Shown here: piece by piece, positions 1 through 4,432 of the stretch | Numbering within the stretch: the first letter of the stretch is position 1 | Layout: each line of letters opens with the position of its first letter | Source: Pseudomonadota bacterium | GTDB lineage: Bacteria > Pseudomonadota > Alphaproteobacteria > Caulobacterales > Caulobacteraceae | Assembly: GCA_023432855.1 (NCBI GenBank) | Contig: JAEZEZ010000104.1 | Span: forward strand, 1 to 5,220 | Length of the DNA stretch: 5,220 bases | Reading direction: 5' to 3' | Made by a program: the position numbers and the translations under genes | The notes under the pieces: model-generated | Told to the model about the DNA's origin: nothing | The model's input: the letters and a program-made list of their open reading frames with translations, nothing else | The model's database searches: none

Positions 1-83
1 CCCCCGACCCGACCGGGGCGGCCGCGACTGATCTGCACCGGCATTCGACGAGAAAACGGCCTGGATTCACCGCCTCCAGGGCG

Positions 84-98
84 TTAACCCTTGAATAA
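84..98 (+). promoter_or_regulatory. CtrA-like binding motif (TTAA-N7-ATAA)
   Basis: TTAA at 84-87 is followed after exactly seven bases by ATAA at 95-98. This matches seven of the eight fixed bases of the CtrA consensus TTAA-N7-TTAA known from Caulobacter. It overlaps the putative -35 hexamer at 91-96, which is where CtrA commonly sits in regulated promoters. TTAA is rare in DNA this GC-rich, and I noticed no other copy in the window. The assignment depends on the host being an alphaproteobacterium with CtrA, and is an inference. Confidence 0.4.
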
Positions 99-119
99 TT
101 TTTCTCTATGGGGTAGAAA
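91..119 (+). promoter_or_regulatory. Candidate sigma70-type promoter for the small DUF2188-like gene
   Basis: TTGAAT (91-96) matches TTGACA at 4 of 6 positions. TAGAAA (114-119) matches TATAAT at 4 of 6. The spacer is 17 bases. Transcription would start near 126 and give a leader of roughly 107 bases before the ATG at 233. The pair lies in the AT-rich island, which supports promoter identity, but neither hexamer is strong. The -35 overlaps the CtrA-like motif, so the promoter may be cell-cycle controlled. Confidence 0.4.
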
Positions 120-136
120 AACCATTCAAATCTTTT

Positions 137-160
137 GGCTTTTGCGAACACTGCAAAGCC
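137..160 (+). other. Stem-loop in the leader of the DUF2188-like gene
   Basis: GGCTTTTGC (137-145) pairs with GCAAAGCC (153-160). This gives an eight-base-pair stem with one bulged T and a seven-base loop. No T-run follows on either strand, so it does not look like an intrinsic terminator. A second potential hairpin lies at 192-207. Whether either forms in RNA is unknown. Confidence 0.35.
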
Positions 161-191
161 GGCAAGCAAGATCAGAACTTCATCAGTGAAA

Positions 192-207
192 GCGGCCTTT
201 TGGCTGC
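192..207 (+). other. Second stem-loop in the leader, upstream of the ribosome binding site
   Basis: GCGGCC (192-197) pairs with GGCTGC (202-207) through six base pairs, one of them G-U, around a TTTT loop (198-201). It ends 15 bases before the GGAG of the ribosome binding site, so it could affect ribosome access or mRNA stability. Short GC hairpins are common by chance in this composition. Confidence 0.25.
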
Positions 208-222
208 ATTCGCGACTATTCT

Positions 223-226
223 GGAG
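223..226 (+). promoter_or_regulatory. Ribosome binding site fixing the start of the DUF2188-like gene
   Basis: GGAG lies six bases upstream of the ATG at 233. It decides in favour of this ATG over the in-frame TTG at 200, which has no comparable upstream purine motif and would add eleven unconserved-looking residues. Confidence 0.7.
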
Positions 227-232
227 AACACC

Positions 233-463
233 ATGCCCGTTTCATACAGCACCAAACGATCGGCCATCGAACGCGTGGTGTTGTCCGTGAGCCCCCACGA
301 AGAGGGCTGGGCGGTGGAACGGGACGGCGAGTTCTCCGATCTTTCGGCCAACAAGGAAGAGGCCCGCGCGGCAGCCACCAAGCAGGCGCGGCAGCTGATC
401 GATTCGGGCCAGCCCTGCCAGGTCGTCGTTCACGGCGACGTGGGCTACTTCGCCCGGGTCTGA
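233..463 (+). CDS. Small DUF2188-like protein, function unknown
   Basis: A 76-residue, probably cytoplasmic protein with no signal peptide or membrane segment. Residues about 16-75 follow the general plan of DUF2188-type proteins. A strand is followed by a tryptophan strand in which Gly25-Trp26-Ala27-Val28 precedes the charged segment Glu29-Arg30-Asp31-Gly32. Next comes an alanine/lysine-rich helix (about 39-57). The end is a hydrophobic strand with Val65-Val66-His67-Gly68 followed by Gly71. The His-Gly...Gly ending is the most family-like part. The family has no established biochemical function, so none is assigned. The ATG at 233 is chosen for its GGAG site. The gene stands alone behind an AT-rich, possibly CtrA-controlled promoter. 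It ends 19 bases from the stop codon of the convergent methyltransferase-like gene. Coding status is well supported; family membership is from pattern memory and moderately sure. Confidence 0.8.
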   Translation: MPVSYSTKRSAIERVVLSVSPHEEGWAVERDGEFSDLSANKEEARAAATKQARQLIDSGQPCQVVVHGDVGYFARV

Positions 464-486
464 TTTTCAGCGCGTCTGATTCTCAG
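458..486. repeat. Tandem 13-bp direct repeat spanning the convergent stop codons
   Basis: GTCTGATTTTCAG (458-470) and GTCTGATTCTCAG (474-486) differ at one base and are separated by CGC. The first copy holds the TGA stop of the DUF2188-like gene (461-463). The second holds the minus-strand TGA stop of the methyltransferase-like gene (complement of 483-485). Each copy contains CTGA-N3-TCAG, a four-base-pair inverted repeat. That stem is too short to be a convincing terminator, so a local duplication is the simpler reading. Confidence 0.6.
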
Positions 487-1199
487 AAGGCCGTGCGCGC
501 CACATAGATGGTGCAGCTCGACGCCCCGCCCGTGAGCGGATTTTCGAACTCGACCACGCGAGCCTCCTGGGCGGCGGACACCGCGCCGAGCGCGGTCTGG
601 AACTCCGGGTCCGGCCCCTCGTCCGACCACATGGCGAAGACCCCGCCGGGGCGCAGCTGAGCAGCCAGCGGGCGTAATCCGTCAGCTGCGTAGAACCCTC
701 CGTGCGCGGCGCTGAGCAGCGCTCGGGGCGAATGGTCGATGTCCAGCAGGACGGCGTCGAAAAGCCTGCCGGGCGCCGTCTCGTCCAGACGTCCGGCGGC
801 AGCGAGGGCGAAGAAGTCTCCCTCGACGAGACGGCAACGACCGTCGGCCAACAGCCCCTGTCCCAGGGGCGCCAGTCCTTGGCGGTGCCAGTCGATCACC
901 GCCGCCATGGCGTCGATCACCAGCAGTTCGCGCACCCGCGCATCCTCGAGCGCCGCCGCTGCGGTATAACCGAGTCCCAGCCCGCCCACGACGACGCTGA
1001 GCTCGTCGCCCTCCACAGCCTCCAGCCCAAGGCGGGCCAGGGCGATCTCGCCCTCGGTGAACAGCGACGACATCAGGTGCTCGTCGCCCAACATCACCTC
1101 GATGACGTCGACGCCGAGCGAAAGCACCCGGCGGCGGCGCAGCGAGATCGGCCCCATGGGCGTCACGCGATAGTCCAGCTCCTCGAAGAGCGCGCCCAT
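483..1199 (-). CDS. Spermidine synthase-like / class I SAM-dependent methyltransferase-fold protein
   Basis: A 238-residue cytoplasmic protein with a Rossmann-type SAM-binding core. Motif I is residues 69-80, with the glycine pattern Gly72-Gly73-x-Gly75-x-Gly77 after three valines. Ile95-Asp96 ends the next strand, the usual ribose-binding acidic position. Gly127-Asp128-Phe129 is a motif resembling those that contact adenine. Phe147-Asp148-Ala149-Val150-Leu151-Leu152-Asp153 is the motif IV strand. A strand with Arg183-Pro184-Gly185-Gly186 follows, as in spermidine synthase-like proteins. The N-terminal part (about 1-60) is shorter than the beta-domain of true SpeE, and the motif I region lacks the Arg-Glu that normally follows the glycines. 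Polyamine synthesis is therefore not assured, and the methyl acceptor is unknown. An AGGAG (complement of 1206-1210), six bases upstream, supports the start. The gene follows the LytTR regulator by 37 bases and is probably cotranscribed with it. Confidence 0.8.
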   Translation of the reverse strand: MGALFEELDYRVTPMGPISLRRRRVLSLGVDVIEVMLGDEHLMSSLFTEGEIALARLGLEAVEGDELSVVVGGLGLGYTAAAALEDARVRELLVIDAMAAVIDWHRQGLAPLGQGLLADGRCRLVEGDFFALAAAGRLDETAPGRLFDAVLLDIDHSPRALLSAAHGGFYAADGLRPLAAQLRPGGVFAMWSDEGPDPEFQTALGAVSAAQEARVVEFENPLTGGASSCTIYVARTAF

Positions 1200-1202
1200 G
1201 AT

Positions 1203-1210
1203 CCTCTCCT
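1203..1210 (-). promoter_or_regulatory. Ribosome binding site of the methyltransferase-like gene
   Basis: On the minus strand AGGAGAGG lies three bases before the ATG at 1199-1197, with its AGGAG core six bases away. It is a strong site in the 37-base gap after the regulator stop codon. This suggests independent ribosome loading on a shared transcript. Confidence 0.7.
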
Positions 1211-1236
1211 GACCTGCGAACCTGGACAGGCCCTGA

Positions 1237-2730
1237 CTAGGACGCGGCTTGCGCCGGCTCCGCCATGACCGTCCAGCGCCCCAGCGCCGTCTCGTAAGCC
1301 CTGCCCACCGGCGCCGACGAGCCGTCCGACAGGCTCACTGCCCGCCGCCCACCAGGCCGTGGGCCGATCGTCGTGACGTGGGCGGCGTTGACGGCGAAGC
1401 TCTTGTGCACGCGGACGAAGTCTCCGGGCAAGCCCGCAAGGGTCCGCGCCAGCGACGCGGTGGACAACAGACTCCGACCATCGACCATCCGGACTTCGCA
1501 GTAGTCGTCGGCCGCCTGCAGCATCAGGATGTCGGCCACGGGGACCACGTGGACCCTGGCGCCGTCACGGATCCTGGCCACGGCGTCGTCGCGCCGCGCC
1601 AGCGCGCGCTCCAGGGCGTCCGCGCGTTCGGCCTCCCGTCCGCCCTCCGCTCTCACGCGCCGCAGCGCCAGGACTTCCGCAGCCACCAGCGCAGCCATGA
1701 CTGCCGCCATCAGCAGATAGTAGCCCCGGTCGAGGAATTGGCCGTCCTGCCAGACCCACACCCCGATCGCGCCGAGGCCGAGCGCCAGCGCCACGCGTCC
1801 GCCGGACACGCGGCGATACACGCCGTATCCGACGCAAGCCGTGAACACCGCGAATCCGGCCGCCACCGCCCAGCCAGCCTTGCCGTCGTAGGAAGGATGC
1901 AGGGTGATCGCCGCAGCGGCCAGCGCAGCCGCAGCTCCCGTCACCAGCCACGGCCGGGGCGTCCTGAACCGCTTCGCCGCCCAGGCGGCGACCAGGACGG
2001 CGGTGACGCCCGCCAGCGCTGCGATCGCGGCCACGCGCGCCACGTGCCAGGGATACAGGTAGTTGACGAAGACCCGCGAGATCTCGACCGCCAGCTGCGC
2101 CAATGTCAGCCATGCGATGGCCGCCAGCAGGCCAGCGCCTGGCCGGCCGCGGTCGAGCAGGGCCGCGGCGGTGAAATAGACCGCCGCGACCGCCAGCACC
2201 CCGATCATCAGCAGGGCCGGGAGATAGGCCATCAACCCCACGCGCATGGGGTCGACATAGTCGCCGACCTCCATCAGGTGCACCGCGTTGCGGACCGGCA
2301 GCGGCAGGTGATGAGAGCTGAGCCGCGCGGTCACCTCGTTGGCTCCGGGCTTCACCAGTTCCGGCGGGACCACGAACACGGCCACCAGCCGGCCCGGCGT
2401 CTCGCTCATGCGGTCCGGCCCCGGACGGCCGTTGCGCCCTATGATCTCGCCGTTCCAGCGCACCTCGGACGCCGCCATGGCCACCAGCACCACCATCAGC
2501 GGTCGATCGGACCGCACGGCCTCCGGCGCGACCATCACCTCGCGCCGCAGCAGGTGTTCGGGCGCATCGCGCAGGGTCGTGTTGTCGAGGCCCGCGGGCT
2601 CGCAGACGGGGGCGACTCTCCCCAGCCGGCAGATCGACATCGGTCCCGCCTCGATATCGGCCGCAGCCGCGCGGCCGGCGGGCAGGACGCCGAGCAACAG
2701 CAGGAAGAAGATCAGGAACGGCGACCGCAT
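1237..2730 (-). CDS. Membrane-bound 7TM receptor-type LytTR transcriptional regulator
   Basis: A 497-residue, apparently complete one-piece sensor/regulator. Residues 1-24 form a signal peptide ending in an alanine-rich cleavage region. Residues about 25-160 are a beta-rich exported domain. It includes Trp92-Asn93-Gly94, Gly98-Arg99-Asn100-Gly101 and a Val-Pro-Pro...Gly-Ala-Asn stretch (121-131), resembling the jelly-roll sensor domain of 7TMR-DISM receptors. Cys34 and Cys43 could form a disulfide. Seven hydrophobic segments follow at about 167-191, 199-221, 229-252, 260-277, 285-305, 312-328 and 336-356. A charged, probably coiled-coil linker (358-389) leads to a C-terminal LytTR DNA-binding domain (391-488). 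Its hallmarks are Asp400-Ile401, Tyr410, Phe438-Val439-Arg440-Val441-His442-Lys443-Ser444, Val447-Asn448, and Asp469-Gly470 before Pro474-Val475. There is no kinase or receiver domain, so ligand sensing probably acts directly on DNA binding. The ligand is unknown. The start has no Shine-Dalgarno site but a promoter positioned for a leaderless mRNA. The methyltransferase-like gene lies downstream. Confidence 0.88.
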   Translation of the reverse strand: MRSPFLIFFLLLLGVLPAGRAAAADIEAGPMSICRLGRVAPVCEPAGLDNTTLRDAPEHLLRREVMVAPEAVRSDRPLMVVLVAMAASEVRWNGEIIGRNGRPGPDRMSETPGRLVAVFVVPPELVKPGANEVTARLSSHHLPLPVRNAVHLMEVGDYVDPMRVGLMAYLPALLMIGVLAVAAVYFTAAALLDRGRPGAGLLAAIAWLTLAQLAVEISRVFVNYLYPWHVARVAAIAALAGVTAVLVAAWAAKRFRTPRPWLVTGAAAALAAAAITLHPSYDGKAGWAVAAGFAVFTACVGYGVYRRVSGGRVALALGLGAIGVWVWQDGQFLDRGYYLLMAAVMAALVAAEVLALRRVRAEGGREAERADALERALARRDDAVARIRDGARVHVVPVADILMLQAADDYCEVRMVDGRSLLSTASLARTLAGLPGDFVRVHKSFAVNAAHVTTIGPRPGGRRAVSLSDGSSAPVGRAYETALGRWTVMAEPAQAAS

Positions 2731-2736
2731 GGCGGC

Positions 2737-2765
2737 AGCATAGGCGGGGCGGCCTTGCCGGTCAC
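2737..2765 (-). promoter_or_regulatory. Candidate leaderless promoter of the LytTR regulator gene
   Basis: On the minus strand GTGACC (2765-2760; 4 of 6 matches to TTGACA) is followed after exactly 17 bases by TATGCT (2742-2737; 4 of 6 matches to TATAAT). Six bases separate the -10 from the ATG, so a start seven bases past the -10 falls on the A of the start codon at 2730. This agrees with the lack of any Shine-Dalgarno sequence in front of that ATG. Leaderless mRNAs are known in Caulobacter. The hexamers themselves are only moderate. Confidence 0.45.
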
Positions 2766-2776
2766 CGCTCCTGGCC

Positions 2777-2805
2777 GCCGTTCACCGAAGCGGCGCGCCG
2801 TTGGC
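2777..2805 (+). promoter_or_regulatory. Direct repeat resembling a LytTR operator
   Basis: GCCGTTCAC (2777-2785) and GCCGTTGGC (2797-2805) are repeated with an 11-base gap. Each fits the LytTR target pattern [TA][AC][CA]GTTN[AG][TG] at all but its first and last positions. Known LytTR operators have two such nine-base repeats separated by about 12 bases, so the spacing is one short. The pair lies between the LytTR gene and the divergent hydrolase gene, 12 bases upstream of the regulator's putative -35. It could mediate autoregulation, hydrolase control, or both. GCCGTT is common in GC-rich DNA, so this is tentative. Confidence 0.3.
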
Positions 2806-2876
2806 CGAGCGGATGCGCCGCAGGCCGACCGCGGCTCGACCATCTTCGGCCGGCGGGCTGGATGGGAGCACGATCG

Positions 2877-2882
2877 AAAGGA
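2877..2882 (+). promoter_or_regulatory. Ribosome binding site fixing the start of the hydrolase gene
   Basis: AAAGGA ends eight bases before the ATG at 2891. It supports this start over the in-frame TTG at 2801, which would add 30 residues in front of what is plainly a signal peptide. Confidence 0.6.
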
Positions 2883-2890
2883 CCCACCTC

Positions 2891-4321
2891 ATGCGACGCC
2901 TTCGCCGACTGTTGCCCGCCCTCGCCGCCCTTGCCGTCCTCACGCCCGCAGCGACGATCGCCGCCCCCGGGAGCCCTGGCGTCTCGTGGGAGGCTCACGG
3001 CTTCAAGCTGCGCGACGGCGGCGAGCTGCCGACCGAGAAGGGGACCTTCTGGGTTCCGGAGGATCGCAACGACCCGGCGTCGCGCCGCATCCCCATCCGC
3101 TTCCTGCGCCTGAAGTCGACCAGCCCCAACCCCGGATCGCCCATCGTCTACCTCGCCGGCGGCCCCGGTGGCTCGGCCACCGGCACGATGACGGGACCGC
3201 GCCAGCCGGTGTTCCTGGCCCTGCGCGCCGTCGCCGACGTCATCGTCTTCGACCAGCGCGGAACCGGCCTGTCCGACAGCATCGAGTCCTGTGAGGCGGC
3301 CGCGCCCTTCGACGCTGCCGGCGCGGTGCTGAGCGAAGCGGCCTACACCGCCTACTACCGCCAGACCCTGGACCGCTGCATCGAGGCCTGGCGCAGCCAG
3401 AACGTGGCCATCGGGGGCTACACGACCCTGCAGTCGGTCGCCGACATCGAGGACCTGCGCCGCCAGCTGGGCGCGGAGCGGCTAAACCTGTGGGGCATCT
3501 CCTACGGCACGCACCTGGGCCTGGCCTACATGCGGGCCCACCCCGCCTCGGTCGACCGGGTCGCCTTCGCCTCGGTCGAGGGGATGGACCAGACCGTCAA
3601 GCTGCCGGCGCGCCTTGATCTGGCGCTCGAGCGGGTGGCCGCCTTTTCCGGGGATCCGCAGCTCACCACGACCATGCGCCGGGTGCACGCGAAGTTCGAC
3701 GCCGAGCCCCAGACCATGAGGCTGAAGGGCCCGCAGGGTGAGTTCAGCTTCCGCATGGACTCTTTCGCCCTGAAGCTGATCGCGTCGGTCCTGCCCAAGA
3801 ACCCCGACGGGATTCCCCAGCTCGCCCAGCTTTACCAGGCCCTCGACGCCGGCATGTACGAGCCGGTGGCCGGCATCCTCTACACCTACTTCCTGAAGGA
3901 CCCGCTCAGCCTGGGCGGCATGCCGGAGGCCATGGACATCGCCTCGGGCGTCAGCGACGCGCGGCTGGCAGAGGTGAACCGCCAGGCGCCGGGCTCCATC
4001 CTCGGCCGCGCCACCAACGCGCCCATGCCCCAGCTGCGCGGAGCCATCCCGGGCCTCGACCTGGGCGACGGCTTCCGGCGCGAGATCGCGTCGGACGCCC
4101 CGGTGCTCGTCTTCTCCGGCGACCTGGACGTGCGCACGCCGCTGGAGGAGCAGGCGGAGGCGACCGCGGGCCTGTCCCGGAAGCAGACCGTTCTCTTCCG
4201 CAACGGCGGCCACGACCTGTTCGAGGCCCATCCCGACGTGGTGGCGATCCTGTCCGACTGGTTCTCCGGAAACCCGGTGACGGCAAGGGAGCTGGTCCTG
4301 CCGGCTCCCCCCTCGCGCTAG
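2891..4321 (+). CDS. Secreted alpha/beta-hydrolase, S33 (tripeptidyl/prolyl aminopeptidase) type
   Basis: A 476-residue exported hydrolase. Residues 1-25 form a signal peptide: arginines at 2, 3, 5 and 6, a Leu/Ala core, and Ala-containing cleavage sites around 21-25. Catalytic features appear in family order. The Gly90-Gly91-Pro92-Gly93 oxyanion motif is followed by Asp121-Gln122-Arg123-Gly124-Thr125-Gly126. The nucleophile elbow is Gly202-Ile203-Ser204-Tyr205-Gly206. Gly410-Asp411-Leu412-Asp413-Val414-Arg415-Thr416-Pro417 supplies the acid, probably Asp413. Gly439-Gly440-His441 supplies the histidine. A helical cap lies between about 235 and 400, and the C-terminal part matches the TAP-like region of the family. 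Cys134 and Cys163 are the only cysteines and are placed for a disulfide, fitting a periplasmic enzyme. Family members cleave N-terminal residues or short peptides, and some act on esters, so the substrate is open. The gene is divergent from the LytTR regulator and could be its target. No terminator is evident downstream. Confidence 0.9.
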   Translation: MRRLRRLLPALAALAVLTPAATIAAPGSPGVSWEAHGFKLRDGGELPTEKGTFWVPEDRNDPASRRIPIRFLRLKSTSPNPGSPIVYLAGGPGGSATGTMTGPRQPVFLALRAVADVIVFDQRGTGLSDSIESCEAAAPFDAAGAVLSEAAYTAYYRQTLDRCIEAWRSQNVAIGGYTTLQSVADIEDLRRQLGAERLNLWGISYGTHLGLAYMRAHPASVDRVAFASVEGMDQTVKLPARLDLALERVAAFSGDPQLTTTMRRVHAKFDAEPQTMRLKGPQGEFSFRMDSFALKLIASVLPKNPDGIPQLAQLYQALDAGMYEPVAGILYTYFLKDPLSLGGMPEAMDIASGVSDARLAEVNRQAPGSILGRATNAPMPQLRGAIPGLDLGDGFRREIASDAPVLVFSGDLDVRTPLEEQAEATAGLSRKQTVLFRNGGHDLFEAHPDVVAILSDWFSGNPVTARELVLPAPPSR

Positions 4322-4391
4322 TCCGCTGGCCACAACCTCCGGGGCAACCTATCGTTTCGACCACCGTTCGCGTCAGGCGAGGTTCAGGTTG

Positions 4392-4407
4392 GCCAGGCCA
4401 TCCTGGC
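4392..4407. repeat. Six-base inverted repeat between hydrolase and lipoprotein genes
   Basis: GCCAGG (4392-4397) and CCTGGC (4402-4407) are perfect inverted arms around CCAT. The hairpin lies 16 bases before the GGAGG of the lipoprotein gene. No T-run follows on the plus strand, so it is not a classical terminator of the hydrolase gene. It could be a weak leader hairpin or an operator half-site pair. The rest of this 111-base gap shows no convincing promoter. Confidence 0.4.
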
Positions 4408-4422
4408 GCCAGATAGAGCCCC

Positions 4423-4427
4423 GGAGG
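4423..4427 (+). promoter_or_regulatory. Strong ribosome binding site of the lipoprotein gene
   Basis: GGAGG lies five bases upstream of the ATG at 4433. It is the best Shine-Dalgarno match in the window and supports this start and the plus-strand reading of the long frame that follows. Confidence 0.75.
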
Positions 4428-4432
4428 CCCCT

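Larger units (their letters stand above)
1..232. other. Upstream noncoding region, possibly with the tail of an unseen upstream gene
   Basis: No recognisable coding sequence is seen here. On the plus strand, frame 1 is open from the window edge to a TAA at 85-87, frame 2 to a TGA at 29-31, and frame 3 to a TAA at 96-98. Any of these could be the last codons of an upstream gene, but none of the short peptides is recognisable. Positions 84-142 are strikingly AT-rich: 18 G/C in 59 bases, about 30%, in a window that is otherwise about two-thirds G+C. That island carries a promoter-like pair and a CtrA-like motif. The stretch after it, to 232, is the probable leader of the small downstream gene, with two potential hairpins. 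Confidence 0.6.

Noticed and set aside
1..70. A minus-strand gene starting at GTG (complement of 68-70) or ATG (complement of 42-44) and running off the left edge
   Set aside because: The GGAGG in front of the GTG is only two bases away, which is too close, and the ATG has no ribosome binding site. The few visible residues match nothing I recognise.
91..129. TTGAAT (91-96) and ATTCAA (124-129) as an operator-like inverted repeat
   Set aside because: Six-base arms 27 bases apart in AT-rich DNA are easily explained by chance, and the first arm is better explained as the -35/CtrA region.
702..1268. A 188-codon plus-strand frame opposite the methyltransferase-like gene
   Set aside because: It is antisense to a gene with clear SAM-binding motifs and a strong ribosome binding site. 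The product is Gln/Arg/His-rich without domain features.
2801..2890. N-terminal extension of the hydrolase from the in-frame TTG at 2801
   Set aside because: It would bury the signal peptide behind 30 Arg/Pro-rich residues. The ATG at 2891 has its own AAAGGA site.
1249..3294. A 681-codon open frame on the plus strand
   Set aside because: It is antisense to the LytTR regulator and overlaps the start of the hydrolase gene. Its product is a low-complexity Arg/His/Pro/Gln-rich sequence typical of a GC-rich shadow frame, with no domain.
3482..4333. A 283-codon open frame on the minus strand within the hydrolase
   Set aside because: It is fully antisense to the catalytic region of a convincing hydrolase and shows no recognisable motifs.
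4322..4432. A sigma70 promoter for the lipoprotein gene (TTGGCC with TAGAGC)
   Set aside because: The hexamers match poorly, and the implied start would fall on or beside the GGAGG, leaving no usable ribosome binding site.
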